A stretch of 64,000 nucleotides of DNA from Consotaella salsifontis (GTDB taxonomy: Bacteria; Pseudomonadota; Alphaproteobacteria; Rhizobiales; Rhizobiaceae). The position numbers and the translations under genes were made by a program. Shown here piece by piece: positions 38,171 through 47,609 of the stretch. The notes below the pieces were generated by a model. That model worked only from the letters and a program-made list of their open reading frames with translations, was not told the DNA's origin and searched no databases. Every line of letters begins with the position of its first letter. Position 1 is the stretch's first letter. Location of the stretch: positions 372,001-436,000 of the forward strand of contig NZ_FUXL01000003.1 in NCBI RefSeq assembly GCF_900167365.1. The letters run 5' to 3'.

Positions 38171-38258
38171 GGCCGGCTGGGAGACTCCTCGAACTCAACG
38201 ATCCGGCATGGGATATAGGTGCGGCCGGCTGTGCCCGAAAGAGCGGTGGAGACTTTGC

Positions 38259-38786
38259 CTAGAAAGCGCCCGAGTTCTTTTTCGGCCGGAAGAGCCGCGT
38301 CAGCCACCCACCTCCGGTGGCGATTTCGGCAAGTGGCACGTCGAATTCGATGACGGCGAGAGCCGCGGTCGGAAAGCCCTTCGCCAGCTTGGCCATGGCC
38401 TTTTCATCGCCACCGCTCGCAAGGGATCGGGCAAAGGCGTGGGTCATAGGGTTGTGGCCGACCACCAGCACCGCCTCGCTGCCATGGCTACGCACTGCCT
38501 GAAAATAAGCCTCCATCCCCTGAGAGTAGAGCGTCGCGATCTCGTGCTCGTCCGGCATGCCCTGCAGGGCCGGGCGAATCAGTTCCAGGGTCTGGCGCGT
38601 GCGCTTTGCTGGCGAACAGAGAATGCGATCGAATCGATACCCAGCCGCGGAAATCGCGCCCGCAAGTTCCGCGCAAGCCAGACGCCCCTGCTCGTCCAAC
38701 GGCCGCTCGATGTCGGAAATGCCCGCGCCGGGCGAGGCGTGGGCATGGCGCAGCAGGAAGACTCGGGGCTTTTTCTGGTCGCTCAT
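38259..38786 (-). CDS. Histidine phosphatase family protein (SixA-like)
   Basis: 175 residues. The catalytic RHA motif is in VFLLRHAHASPG (His about residue 14), with DRPL-equivalent DIERPLDEQGR, CSPAKRTRQTLE and the second catalytic region VLVVGHNPMTHAFA. SixA dephosphorylates histidine phosphotransfer domains in E. coli, but many members have other substrates. A CtrA box lies 92 bases upstream of its start, shared with the divergent dksA. Confidence 0.85.
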   Translation of the reverse strand: MSDQKKPRVFLLRHAHASPGAGISDIERPLDEQGRLACAELAGAISAAGYRFDRILCSPAKRTRQTLELIRPALQGMPDEHEIATLYSQGMEAYFQAVRSHGSEAVLVVGHNPMTHAFARSLASGGDEKAMAKLAKGFPTAALAVIEFDVPLAEIATGGGWLTRLFRPKKNSGAF

Positions 38787-38877
38787 AGGCTTGATTTAGG
38801 CCCTATCGGCAGAGGATTTCGAAAACTGCCGCGATCGCGGCCCGTGGCGTCATCCTATATGCAAGTTTCGCACCATG

Positions 38878-38893
38878 TTAAACGCGCTTTAAC
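38878..38893. promoter_or_regulatory. CtrA binding site (full box) between sixA-like and dksA genes
   Basis: TTAA-N7-TTAAC, a perfect full site (38878-38893), with GCGC flanks. It is 92 bases before the SixA-like start (minus strand) and 180 bases before the dksA start (plus strand), so it could act on either. The divergent gap 38787-39073 (287 bases) shows nothing else recognisable. Confidence 0.6.
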
Positions 38894-39073
38894 GCGCAGC
38901 AACGCACTGTCATTTCCGCGTCACTCTGCCCGATTAATTGGCACCCGCGAAAGCTCAAGGATAACGCGGGCTTACTTGATGTCCTCCTGGAGGCGGCGCC
39001 CCGTCGAACGCGCTTGTTCCAGCTGAAATCCATCGCTATAAGCTCGACCTTGCCGGGTAATGGAGATTGCGAC

Positions 39074-39493
39074 ATGAGCAACATTCTTGAGAAGGAAGCG
39101 CTCTTCGCCGAGGACGACAGCTTCATGAACGAGCGGCAGCGCGAGTATTTCCGACGCAAACTCCTGGATTGGAAAAACGAGATTCTGCGCGAATCACGCG
39201 AGACGCTGGAAGCGCTCGCCAACGACAATTCCAATCTTGCAGACATTGCCGATCGCGCGTCGTCGGAGACGGACAGGGCGATCGAGCTCCGCGCCCGCGA
39301 CCGCCAGCGCAAGCTGATCTCCAAGATTGATGCCGCGCTCGAACGCATCGAAGACGGGACCTACGGCTATTGCGAGGAGACGGGCGAACCCATCAGCCTC
39401 AAGCGGCTCGATGCGCGTCCCATCGCGACCCTTTCGCTGGAGGCCCAGGAGAGGCATGAGCGGCGGGAGAAGGTCTATCGCGACGAGCAGTAG
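39074..39493 (+). CDS. dksA: RNA polymerase-binding transcription factor DksA (cysteine-poor form)
   Basis: 139 residues from ATG 39074. Coiled-coil arms (FMNERQREYFRRKLLDWK, LADIADRASSETDRAIELR) carry the DxxDxA tip motif as DIADRA, then the globular end GTYGYCEETGEPISLKRL and ARPIATLSLEAQERHE. It acts through the RNA polymerase secondary channel with ppGpp. Canonical DksA has four zinc cysteines; only the first is present here (C-x-x-T). This matches the rhizobial form and suggests zinc- and redox-independent folding. Confidence 0.93.
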   Translation: MSNILEKEALFAEDDSFMNERQREYFRRKLLDWKNEILRESRETLEALANDNSNLADIADRASSETDRAIELRARDRQRKLISKIDAALERIEDGTYGYCEETGEPISLKRLDARPIATLSLEAQERHERREKVYRDEQ

Positions 39494-39530
39494 GCCTCCT
39501 CAGTCAATTACTTTCATCACGCAATTCTCC

Positions 39531-39553
39531 ACCGGGCGCCCATGGCGCCCGGT
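39531..39553. terminator. Intrinsic terminator between dksA and the convergent FliO-domain gene
   Basis: A perfect 10-base-pair GC stem (39531-39540 with 39544-39553) with a CAT loop, followed by TT-GCG-TTTG on the plus strand. The T-run is imperfect, but it sits between the stops of two convergent genes as a shared terminator would. Confidence 0.75.
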
Positions 39554-39583
39554 TTGCGTTTGATCTTGGTGTGTGGAGGAAAC

Positions 39584-41221
39584 TCAGCGCCGCTCGGGAG
39601 GCTGATCGAGGGTGAAGTCCCCGAGAAGAGCCTCCATCTCCTCTTCCAGCGACATGCGGTGCGGCGCCGACGCCTCTTTCTTGGAAGGAGCGGATTCACG
39701 CGGAGCGGGATCGTCCAACGCCGGGGATTGCGCGCGCTCAGCCTCGATCTGCGGATGCGGCTCGATCGATGCGGGTCGCGGCCCGGTGGAGCTTGGGGAC
39801 GTCTGTCGGGAACCGGCGGTGTCTTCTCCGAAGAGGTTCGCCAAGTCGGAGCGAAGAGTGCTGGCGAAGTCCACCCGCCGCGGCGCCTGTCCTCGGGGCG
39901 GCTCAACGGAAGGCACGGGCGCGGCCGTGGAGGAGGAAAGACGGGCTTGGCGTACTGCTTCAGAAGTCGCTTCCGCGGGCTCCTGCCGAGTGGCGCGAAC
40001 GGCGGGGGCGGCTGGCGATGGTGCTTGCGGCCGGGCGGGAGGCGTTACTGCCGAAACCTGCGGAGCAGGGGAAGGCGCGGGGGCGGCCGGCTCGGTCCTG
40101 GTCTGCTTCTCCTGAACGTTCGTCACGAAGCTCCGGACCGAAAGCGGCCCACGGCCTCTGACGTCGGGCTGTGGCGCGCCTGCGCCTTCTACCGCCGGGA
40201 GGGAGATATCGCGCCCCGACACCTCGGGCGCCCACGCGGGCTCGACGCGGCCGCGCAGCATGCCGTAGGGCAGGTCGAGGTCCTCCGAAGGCGACGAAGC
40301 GGGCTTGGCCGGCTCGTCTGCCGAGGATGTTTGGCTGTCCGGCGAGACTTCCGAGGAGGTCTGGGACGAGCTGGAGGACGGCGCGGCTACCCGGGTGGCC
40401 GCGCGCTGCGGCCAGGTCGGTGTCGCGAGTGGTCTTGGCGGGGCGGCCGGTCGGGGTGGCGAAGCAGCCTCCTGGGCGTGCAGGGGCTCGGGAGCTGCGA
40501 CGGCAGGAGCCTCCGGCGCCCAGTCGCGCCGCGCCTGATCGCCGCGCTGCTGCACGGGGGAAGGCCGTCTCCGTTCAGGCTCGACCGAAGGGCTCTGGCT
40601 CATCGGCTCGCGGGCGGCTTCCCGTTCTGGCGCGGCCTCTTCGGGCTGTTTGGGTGCTGCCTCCTCCGGCGAGGCGAACACGGGCCATTCCACGGCGACG
40701 GTAGGGGTTTCCGCCGGAAGGATCGTTGGCGTCGGGGCCTGTTCGGCCGGCTCTGGCTTTCTCGCGCGGCGGCCTTCGCCGGTGGCCGCCGGCTGACCTT
40801 TCAGCCGCGCAGGCCTCGGCACTCCCTGGGGCGCTGCGGATGTGGCGGCAATCGGTTCGAAGACCGAGCCATCTGACTGCTCATCGAAGGGCGATGGGGC
40901 GGAGGAGGTGCGTGCCGCGCGCACGGCTTTCCCGATCCCGCCTTCCACGACGATATCCGTCTGGCCCCCGACGAGAATGAGGTGCTCGACATCGTCGCGT
41001 CGGACCAGCACGAGCTTGCGCTTCGGGTCGACGCTGGTGACACCGACGACGGCAAGGCGCGGCAGATGGCCTTTGCGCCCCGGTCTGAGGCTGCCGGAAG
41101 AAACCTTGCGAGCAGCCCATAAGGACACGAGAACAAGCGCGATGACGATGACCGCGGCCATCAGCACCGAGACGAACGGCGCGAGACTTTCGGGAACCAG
41201 TCCTTGAACCCAGGCGCTCAT
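39584..41221 (-). CDS. FliO-domain-like membrane protein with long Pro/Ala-rich tail
   Basis: 545 residues. A periplasmic N-terminus is followed by one membrane helix (about residues 14-36) and a small basic-to-beta region (RLAVVGVTSVDPKRKLVLVR, HLILVGGQTDIVVEGGI). The latter is the FliO/MopB-type motif of flagellar export proteins. The remaining 420 residues are Pro/Ala/Ser/Glu-rich, probably disordered, ending in a short acidic helix. FliO helps assemble the FliP ring, but no flagellar genes are near and the tail is far longer than in classical FliO. A non-flagellar envelope role is equally possible. Confidence 0.6.
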   Translation of the reverse strand: MSAWVQGLVPESLAPFVSVLMAAVIVIALVLVSLWAARKVSSGSLRPGRKGHLPRLAVVGVTSVDPKRKLVLVRRDDVEHLILVGGQTDIVVEGGIGKAVRAARTSSAPSPFDEQSDGSVFEPIAATSAAPQGVPRPARLKGQPAATGEGRRARKPEPAEQAPTPTILPAETPTVAVEWPVFASPEEAAPKQPEEAAPEREAAREPMSQSPSVEPERRRPSPVQQRGDQARRDWAPEAPAVAAPEPLHAQEAASPPRPAAPPRPLATPTWPQRAATRVAAPSSSSSQTSSEVSPDSQTSSADEPAKPASSPSEDLDLPYGMLRGRVEPAWAPEVSGRDISLPAVEGAGAPQPDVRGRGPLSVRSFVTNVQEKQTRTEPAAPAPSPAPQVSAVTPPARPQAPSPAAPAVRATRQEPAEATSEAVRQARLSSSTAAPVPSVEPPRGQAPRRVDFASTLRSDLANLFGEDTAGSRQTSPSSTGPRPASIEPHPQIEAERAQSPALDDPAPRESAPSKKEASAPHRMSLEEEMEALLGDFTLDQPPERR

Positions 41222-41643
41222 CGTCTCAATTCCCTATTGTCGTTCCACAAGGCATGGAGCACACCGGCCATGGTTTCTGTTCGTCGGCACGCTTCCTGGA
41301 TCGGACGGTGAGCCCGACTCGTTGAGCATTTGGGGCATTTGCCACGATCCGCAATCGGTGTAGCGAGGACTGAGAGCCGAATACAGGGGTGGGACATAGT
41401 TTCTCTGGCGCTGCGAAAGACCTTGGGTTTGGTTCACGGCAGATTGCCCCGCAAATGAGCCGGTGCAGACGCTTGCGCGGCGAGCCATCGCGCGTCGCGG
41501 TGGTGGCGAGCGCATGTCCGAGATCATGGCACCAATGTGCCGCGTTTGCTCAGACTTGGTGATGGACGGTCGGGGGCACTCGCTTTGCACCAGCTTTTTG
41601 GTCCAGAATGGCGGTCGGCGCGGCGGCCTCGAATCGGAGTTTC
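41222..41643. other. Divergent intergenic region between FliO-like gene and cckA
   Basis: 422 bases. Short frames occur but none has both a good ribosome site and a protein-like composition. It should contain promoters for both neighbours. No CtrA box or palindrome stood out. Confidence 0.4.
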
Positions 41644-44169
41644 ATGAACGTGGTGGCGGATGACATGAGCGACAGGCCTCTGGTGGACCGGAGCGCAAGT
41701 GCGAGCGGCATCCGCCGGCTTCTCATCCTCGGCGGATTCGTGCTCGTGCTTGGCGCGGGGCTGGCGCTCGCGGGCAACGCGTTCGGCGGGCTCGCGCTGC
41801 TGGCCGTGTTCGCGCTTCTCGCCATGGTGGGCCTGGTGGCGATCTTCGCCCTGGCTCTCGGCCTTGTCCAGCTTGGCAGCCGGTCGGCCGATGCCGGCAT
41901 CTCGCGCGATTATCTTGATAGCCTCGCCATCGGCACGCTGATCGTGGACCGCCGCGGCCGCATCATCTACGCCAACCGCGCCTATGGCCAGACGACCGGC
42001 GCGACCGGCGCGGGCGACGTAAAGGGCATCGAGCGCCTGTTCGCCCGCGAGCCTGATGCATCGGAGCAGATCTATCGCCTCGCCAGCCTTGCCCGCGACG
42101 GCCGGGCAGGGCAGGAAGAATTCCGTCTTCCGCGCCCGCTCGCCGGAAGCGACGGCGATCCGCGCTGGTACCGCGTCTCCGTTCGTCCGCTCCTGCGCCG
42201 AGGCGGGGCCCTGGTCGCGTGGCAGATCGCCGACATCACGGCGGAGCGCGAGAAGGAAGAGACCTTCTTCAAGGATCTTCAGCACGCCATCGACTACCTC
42301 GATCACGCACCCGCCGGCTTTTTCTCCGACGATCGCCGCGGGCGTCTCGTCTACATCAATGCCACGCTCGCCGATTGGCTGAAGATCGACCTTGCCTCCT
42401 TCCTGCCGAAGACGCGTTCGCTGCGCGATTTCGTGGCCGAGGATTCGCTTCCGCTCCTCGGATCGGATCTTGAAACGAGCGAGGATGCCGGCCCCAAGGT
42501 GGTCGACCTCGACCTCATCACCGCGGACGGCCACCGTCTCCCGGTTCGCCTTCTGCGCTCCATGGGGCGGGCCGAGGACGGCGCGGCAGGGCTTAGCCGC
42601 ACACTGGTGCTGAACCGAAGCGTCGATTCGGGCGGTGCCGATGCGTTGCAACTGGCCGAAGTCCGCTTCACTCGCTTCTTCAACTCCTCACCCATGGCGA
42701 TTGCCGCCCTGGATGGGGCCGGCAAGGTGCTGCGCGCCAATGCCGCCTTCGCGAAGCTCTTCGGCCTCACCGACGGCGGCGACCTTCTGTCGAGCCTGCG
42801 CGAGGAATACCAGAGTGCGCTGCGCCAGGCCCTCGCCTCCGCCTCGCGCGGGGAGGCGGACATCACACCCATCGATGCGGAGCTCGCCGGCGACCAGACG
42901 CGCATGTTGAAGCTCTACATGAGTGCCGTTTCCGACGTCACCGGGGAAACGGGCGAGGTCTCCATCCTCTATGCCGTCGATATCACCGAGCAGCGGGCGC
43001 TGGAGGAGCAGTTCGCCAAGAGCCAGAAGATGCAGGCGATCGGCAATCTCGCCGGCGGCATCGCGCATGACTTCAACAACGTCCTCACCATCATCACCGC
43101 ATCCGTCGACTTCCTGCTGCTGAACCACCGCACCGGCGATCCGTCCTTTCAGGACCTGCTGCTGATCAAGCAGAGCGCAAACCGCGCGGCGGCCCTGGTG
43201 CGCCAGCTTCTGGCCTATTCGCGCCGCCAGACCATGCGGCCGAAGATGCTGAATCTGACGGACGTTCTCGCCGACAACCACCTGCTGCTGCAGCGCATAT
43301 CCGGCGACCTGGTGAAGCTCGAGCGTCACCATGCTCGCGATCTATGGCCGGTGATGGCCGATATCGGTCAGTTCGAGCAGGTGATCACCAATCTCGTGAA
43401 GAATGCGCACGACGCCATGCCGGAAGGCGGTACGATTACCATCTCGACGCGCAACGTTCCTGCCACGGAGGTGAAGTCCTTCGGCTATGCCGAGATGGAG
43501 GACGAAGATTTCGTCCTGGTCGAGGTGGCCGACTCCGGTACGGGCATGCCGGCCGACGTTGCCGAGCGCATCTTCGAGCCGTTCTTCACGACCAAGGAAA
43601 TCGGCAAGGGCACCGGCCTCGGCCTGTCGATGGTCTACGGCATCATCAAGCAGTCGGGCGGCTTCATCTTCGTCGATTCGCGCATGGGCGAGGGCACGAC
43701 CTTCCGCATTTTCCTTCCGCGCCACATTCCGAGCGCCATCGAGGCGCCGCGCGCCGAGGGGGCGGCTGCCAACGGCACGAAGGTCGATCTGTCGGGCACG
43801 GCCTCGATCCTGCTGGTCGAGGACGAGGACCAGGTGCGGGCCGGCAACGTGCGCGCCCTCAAGATGCGCGGCTACGACGTTCACGAGGCGGCTTCGGGTT
43901 CCGAAGCGCTGGAGGTGATGGAGGAACTCGGCGGCAAGATCGATCTCGTCGTGTCAGACGTGGTCATGCCAGAGATGGATGGGCCGACGCTGCTACGCGA
44001 ACTGCGCAAAGCGCGCCCCGATCTCAAGTTCATCTTCGTGTCGGGCTATGCCGAGGACGCCTTCGCCAAGAATCTGCCGGAGGGCGAGAAGTTCGGCTTC
44101 CTCGCCAAGCCGTTCAGCCTCCGCGATCTCGCCATCGCGGTGAAAAGCGCGCTCGAAGAAGACGGCTGA
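41644..44169 (+). CDS. cckA: Hybrid sensor histidine kinase CckA
   Basis: 841 residues from ATG 41644 (GGAG upstream); an ATG at 41665 is also possible. Two N-terminal membrane helices (about 24-43 and 50-75), tandem PAS-like domains, then the kinase: [22 protein letters not shown] with the phosphorylated His is split here for length (GGIAHDFNN). ATP-site motifs are [20 protein letters not shown] and [21 protein letters not shown]-terminal receiver has ILLVEDEDQ and [12 protein letters not shown]. The order and motifs are those of CckA, which phosphorylates CtrA through ChpT and controls the alphaproteobacterial cell cycle. Confidence 0.93.
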   Translation: MNVVADDMSDRPLVDRSASASGIRRLLILGGFVLVLGAGLALAGNAFGGLALLAVFALLAMVGLVAIFALALGLVQLGSRSADAGISRDYLDSLAIGTLIVDRRGRIIYANRAYGQTTGATGAGDVKGIERLFAREPDASEQIYRLASLARDGRAGQEEFRLPRPLAGSDGDPRWYRVSVRPLLRRGGALVAWQIADITAEREKEETFFKDLQHAIDYLDHAPAGFFSDDRRGRLVYINATLADWLKIDLASFLPKTRSLRDFVAEDSLPLLGSDLETSEDAGPKVVDLDLITADGHRLPVRLLRSMGRAEDGAAGLSRTLVLNRSVDSGGADALQLAEVRFTRFFNSSPMAIAALDGAGKVLRANAAFAKLFGLTDGGDLLSSLREEYQSALRQALASASRGEADITPIDAELAGDQTRMLKLYMSAVSDVTGETGEVSILYAVDITEQRALEEQFAKSQKMQAIGNLAGGIAHDFNNVLTIITASVDFLLLNHRTGDPSFQDLLLIKQSANRAAALVRQLLAYSRRQTMRPKMLNLTDVLADNHLLLQRISGDLVKLERHHARDLWPVMADIGQFEQVITNLVKNAHDAMPEGGTITISTRNVPATEVKSFGYAEMEDEDFVLVEVADSGTGMPADVAERIFEPFFTTKEIGKGTGLGLSMVYGIIKQSGGFIFVDSRMGEGTTFRIFLPRHIPSAIEAPRAEGAAANGTKVDLSGTASILLVEDEDQVRAGNVRALKMRGYDVHEAASGSEALEVMEELGGKIDLVVSDVVMPEMDGPTLLRELRKARPDLKFIFVSGYAEDAFAKNLPEGEKFGFLAKPFSLRDLAIAVKSALEEDG

Positions 44170-44251
44170 CCGCCGTTGCGCGATCAATACCTCACGGGCG
44201 TTCCGGCTGGCGCGTGCGACCGTGCGCTCGCGCCGCCTGTCTATGAACGGC

Positions 44252-44461
44252 CTACTGACCCGGAGCCGTCACCGGCACCGCAAGGCTGAGCGCGTCCAGC
44301 GCTTTTTTCCGGTCTTCAGGCGGCAGCGCCGAAACGCCCTCCCGCACGTCGTCCAGCACGGCGGCCAGATCGCTTCCGTGCCGACTGGTCGCAGCCAGAA
44401 ACAGCGAGTTCAGGATGGCGACGCCGGGGCTCTCCCCATCGGTTCGGCTGGAGTTCAACAT
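44252..44461 (-). CDS. Small hypothetical protein (69 residues)
   Basis: A 69-codon frame on the minus strand in the 382-base gap after cckA. The C-terminal half (LAAVLDDVREGVSALPPEDRKKALDAL) reads like a real helical protein, but the ribosome site is weak and no family is recognised. It is divergent from the GNAT gene. Could be a genuine small gene or chance. Confidence 0.4.
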   Translation of the reverse strand: MLNSSRTDGESPGVAILNSLFLAATSRHGSDLAAVLDDVREGVSALPPEDRKKALDALSLAVPVTAPGQ

Positions 44462-44551
44462 TTTCGTTCAATCGCTCTCACATCTTCGCTGTTTGCGATG
44501 CCCCGCAGAGTGCCTAGCCTTCCATCCACGCAAGTATTCAGGAGAGCGGCG

Positions 44552-45124
44552 ATGGAGTCGAGACCTAAGGCCCACGGAATCAACGACCTACGTGTCGAGA
44601 TCGTGACCACTCAGGAGCAAATGCTCCATACTTTGGCCGTGCGCGCCATCTGCTTCATGGAAGAGCACGGATACTCAGCCTACCAGACTTTCGACGGCAA
44701 CGACTTCCAGGCCACGCACATCAACGTCTATGCCAATGGCGAGCCCGTCGGCTCCGCGCGGCTGCGCTGGTTTCGCGACTTCGCCAAGATGGAACGCACG
44801 TCGTTCCGCAAGGCGTGGCGGGGCGGCGAGATCCTGAGGCGTTGCTCTGACTTCGTGTTCGATCATGTCGCGCGCAAGGGCTACGATCGCCTGATCACCC
44901 ATGCCCAGCCAGGCTATGCCCGTGTCTGGCGCCGCTATCTCGGGTTCGAGCTGGTGGATGGCAAGGAGCCGCTCCTCTTCGACGGCCATGGCGAGCCTTA
45001 TGTCGAATTGGTGAAACATCTCGACGTGCCGTCCAACGCGATCACAACCGACGCCCCCATGTCCACGCTGTTCCGCATCGAAGGCCAGTGGGACGAACCC
45101 TCCCAGTTTGAGGCAAGATCATGA
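44552..45124 (+). CDS. GNAT-fold acyltransferase of unknown substrate
   Basis: 190 residues from ATG 44552 with GGAGAG six bases upstream. The GNAT core is visible: FDGNDFQATHINVYANGEPV before the strand GSARLRW, then MERTSFRKAWRGGEILRRC in the acetyl-CoA loop position and RLITHAQPGYARVWRRYLGFELVDG as the last strand-helix unit. The D-x-x-D...R-x-R arrangement is shared by ElaA-like acetyltransferases and more distantly by autoinducer-synthase-type enzymes. The stop overlaps the start of an 89-residue protein (ATGA), so the two are probably made together. Confidence 0.75.
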   Translation: MESRPKAHGINDLRVEIVTTQEQMLHTLAVRAICFMEEHGYSAYQTFDGNDFQATHINVYANGEPVGSARLRWFRDFAKMERTSFRKAWRGGEILRRCSDFVFDHVARKGYDRLITHAQPGYARVWRRYLGFELVDGKEPLLFDGHGEPYVELVKHLDVPSNAITTDAPMSTLFRIEGQWDEPSQFEARS

Positions 45125-45390
45125 AGTCATTGGCCCTCATTGTCGAAGATGAGCCGGCTTCCGTCGATTGTCTTATGGAAAACATCCGTAACGTCGTTCT
45201 CATTCACGAAGAGATGATGAAGAAGCTCTTCGCGGATGGCGCGCCTCTGCCGCTGATGATGGGAGAGCTTTTGGAGGACGTCGGAAACACCTATCTTCGC
45301 TACGCCGACGAGATCAGCCAGCGCTATCGCGAAGAGACGGACTACACGTTGAAGAGCTGCCGGAAGCCCGCGTCGGCGTTCTCGCACTGA
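45121..45390 (+). CDS. Small hypothetical protein coupled to the GNAT gene
   Basis: 89 residues. The ATG lies inside the GNAT stop region (ATGA overlap), a sign of translational coupling. Predicted all-helical and acidic, with a Met-rich middle (HEEMMKKLFADGAPLPLMMGELLED) and an aromatic run (YLRYADEISQRYREETDYT). No motif I recognise. Its last 49 bases overlap the end of the convergent LysR gene. Confidence 0.65.
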   Translation: MKSLALIVEDEPASVDCLMENIRNVVLIHEEMMKKLFADGAPLPLMMGELLEDVGNTYLRYADEISQRYREETDYTLKSCRKPASAFSH

Positions 45391-46367
45391 CTACGCAGGA
45401 CCATCTTCTCCCCAAACCACGGATTATCGCGCCCGAAGACCTCGGCCAGCCACTCGAACACGAGTCTGACAGGCTTTGACTGTAGCCGCTCGGTCATCGC
45501 GGCGATGCTCATCGGAATTCTGATGCGCACGTCGAGATCGAGCGGTACAGCCGCCGGTTCGATGGCATTGTAATTTGCCAGAAGCGCAATTCCGACGCCT
45601 GCCTTGGCCACTGCGCCATAGGTGAACATGTTGTCGCAGTAATGGGCGATGCGACCGTTGGCGATAAGGTCGAGCCAGGAATCCCACACGCCGGTTCGCG
45701 CAGCATAGAACTCGCTTTGAACGAAGGCGTGTTCATGCGCGTTTTGGCGCGTCGGCACGCCATAAAGATCAATGTAGCCGCGCGACGCGAACGGCAGGAA
45801 ATGCAGAAATCCCGCCGTGCGCAACGTCACGTCGGACGGTGCGACGTGCGCGAACCCCACCATCATGTCCGTGGCGTTCTCCCGCAGCGAGATCAGGTTC
45901 TCAGGCGACTTGATGTGAACCTGGATGCGAGGGTGACGCGCGTTGAACTCCAGCAGCGCCGGCGCCAGAAAGATCGCGGCCAACCCGTCGGTGACGCTGA
46001 CGCGCACGATGGCCGCTTCCTGTGACTGTTCGGACTGTAGGTCGTTGCGCAGCGAATAGAGGAACTGGTCGAGGCGCGCGCATGCCTCGGCGACCTCCTT
46101 GCCGCGCGCAGTGAGCTGAACGCCGCGTTGGGTACTGATGAAGAGTTGCGCGCCCATCATGTCCTGAAGGCGCTTTACACGTCGGCTCACCCTAGGTTGC
46201 GACATGTTTAGAATTTCGCTGGCCTTGTTAAATGACTTGGCCTTTGCCACCGCGAGGAAGATACGCAGCTCTTCCCAGAAAGCATTACTTAGGAGTGTGT
46301 CGTTTTCCAGGAAGGACCTGTTTAACGATCTTTGTGCAGCTTCAAAGGGAGTGATGGTGTCCGACAT
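45342..46367 (-). CDS. LysR-family transcriptional regulator
   Basis: 341 residues. The winged-helix domain reads LRIFLAVAKAKSFNKASEIL, MSQPRVSRRVKRLQDMMGAQLF and TQRGVQLTARG; the effector domain follows (VSVTDGLAAIFLAPALLEF, IQVHIKSPENLISLREN). It is preceded by an unusual extension of about 28 residues before the DNA-binding domain, so the true start may be slightly downstream. It is convergent with the GNAT pair and divergent from an XRE regulator 109 bases away. Confidence 0.9.
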   Translation of the reverse strand: MSDTITPFEAAQRSLNRSFLENDTLLSNAFWEELRIFLAVAKAKSFNKASEILNMSQPRVSRRVKRLQDMMGAQLFISTQRGVQLTARGKEVAEACARLDQFLYSLRNDLQSEQSQEAAIVRVSVTDGLAAIFLAPALLEFNARHPRIQVHIKSPENLISLRENATDMMVGFAHVAPSDVTLRTAGFLHFLPFASRGYIDLYGVPTRQNAHEHAFVQSEFYAARTGVWDSWLDLIANGRIAHYCDNMFTYGAVAKAGVGIALLANYNAIEPAAVPLDLDVRIRIPMSIAAMTERLQSKPVRLVFEWLAEVFGRDNPWFGEKMVLRSQCENADAGFRQLFNV

Positions 46368-46476
46368 GCTTCCTGTTGTATCATCCGCATCGTGAAAGTG
46401 GTAAACGGTTTTGCAACCGGCCGTGGGCTGCGGCGATTCGCTCCGCGGTAATGTATGCGTCCTCAGGTTTATTCAG

Positions 46477-46830
46477 ATGTCCATCGAACTGGAAATCGAT
46501 CGTCATGTCGGCCGGCAGCTTCAGCAGGTTCGCCGCCGCAAGAAGGTCTCTCAGACTGAACTCGGTAATGCCATTGGCGTTACCTTCCAACAAGTACAAA
46601 AGTATGAGAAGGGTATCAACCGAATTTCTGCATCGAAATTGGTGTTGATTTCCAATTTTTTGCAAATTCCCATCGCTTACTTCTTCGAAAATTGTCCTGG
46701 TCTCGATGACGAGGAAAGCGCGAGGCCGGTTGTGGTCTTCCGTGAGCCGCAACAGATCGCCAATCTCGCGCCTGACGTGCGATCGGCGTTTCTGACGTTG
46801 GCCGAGGCGGTGCATCGCGCCCGTCGCTGA
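46477..46830 (+). CDS. XRE-family helix-turn-helix regulator
   Basis: 117 residues from ATG 46477 (MSIELEID). The HTH is VGRQLQQVRRRKKVSQTEL, GNAIGVTFQQVQKYEKGINR and ISASKLVLISNFLQIPIAYFF, a well-preserved XRE domain like those of rhizobial stress or symbiosis regulators. The C-terminal 45 residues may be a dimer or ligand segment. Codon usage is more AT-rich than most of the window. Divergent from the LysR gene; each may control the other. Confidence 0.9.
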   Translation: MSIELEIDRHVGRQLQQVRRRKKVSQTELGNAIGVTFQQVQKYEKGINRISASKLVLISNFLQIPIAYFFENCPGLDDEESARPVVVFREPQQIANLAPDVRSAFLTLAEAVHRARR

Positions 46831-47338
46831 TGAAGCACGGATGTCGATTCGCGCGCCAATCGGGGGCTTTTGCCGCTCGTGGCGCCGAAACAAGTTCGTG
46901 ATCGCCTTCGGCACGGCTTGGGAAGGTTGAAGCAAAGTGCGGACGATTTTCTCGGCCTTTGTTGTAAGTCCAAGTTAAGCCAAAGCGTTGGCGGTGTCTG
47001 TCGATCCTGTCGGACTGTTCGGGGCGGACCCGCGTTCCTCTTGGGGTTCGTAGGCTCCGTCAGGCAGCCCGCAGGAACCGGTGACTTCGCCATTGTCGTG
47101 TGTGCGGGAAACGAGCTGAACCTCGGCCTGCCGCGCGTCTTTCATGTCTGGTGAGATGTTAGGTCCTCGAATGGTGAGCCAGAGCCATTCGGGGCGCTTT
47201 CGCTCGCGCTCTTTTTCGCGAGGGCGCGACGTCACCTTCGTGAGCATCGGTTAGCCGCCGTGGCGATCGCAACCATCGGATTGGGGGGGGCGGCATGAGC
47301 CGCCGCGAGGCTGCGGCGGCTCTGTGCGGCAAAGGGGA
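46831..47338. other. Low-density intergenic region after the XRE gene
   Basis: 508 bases without a supported gene. A 90-codon minus-strand frame (46975-47247) lacks a ribosome site and has low-complexity composition. An 8-G run (47283-47290) and a strong hairpin (47297-47322) are at the right end. Confidence 0.4.
47297..47322 (-). terminator. GC-rich hairpin downstream of the 38-residue ORF
   Basis: A perfect 10-base-pair stem (47297-47306 with 47313-47322) with a 6-base loop, 17 bases past the stop of the small minus-strand gene. There is no T-run, so it may be a Rho-assisted or stabilising 3' end rather than a true intrinsic terminator. Confidence 0.4.
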
Positions 47339-47455
47339 TCAGCCGAGCTTCAGCAGGACCACGCCACCGAAAATGACGACGATGATCCCAAGAAAGAGAA
47401 GCCAGCTCATCCAAACCGAGCGGATATGAGTGTGTTCCTTGAAGTTCTGATCCAT
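47339..47455 (-). CDS. Small single-helix membrane protein (38 residues)
   Basis: Starts MDQNFKEHTHIRSVWMSW, followed by a strongly hydrophobic helix ending GGVVLLKLG. GGAAGA lies about 12 bases upstream. The short soluble N-terminus plus one helix recalls accessory subunits of respiratory complexes or small stress proteins, but nothing specific is recognised. The open frame extends upstream to 47530 with less typical sequence. Confidence 0.5.
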   Translation of the reverse strand: MDQNFKEHTHIRSVWMSWLLFLGIIVVIFGGVVLLKLG

Positions 47456-47609
47456 TGGAAAGGTCTTCCAAGCGGTGCCATGGCGGCCCATTTCTCTGGG
47501 GCGCTTCACGGCGAGCCAAACGCGCGGCATGGACGCGCCCCATCAGAAGGGGCGGCGCTCAGCAGCGGAAGTGGGATTGTGATGGTGGAAGAACGCGTCG
47601 TTGACGCTG

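Noticed and set aside
41463-41663. Short plus-strand frame upstream of cckA as a gene
   Set aside because: It overlaps the cckA start, has no good ribosome site and is Arg/Gly-rich.
46975-47247. A 90-codon minus-strand frame in the sparse region
   Set aside because: No ribosome site and low-complexity charged composition.
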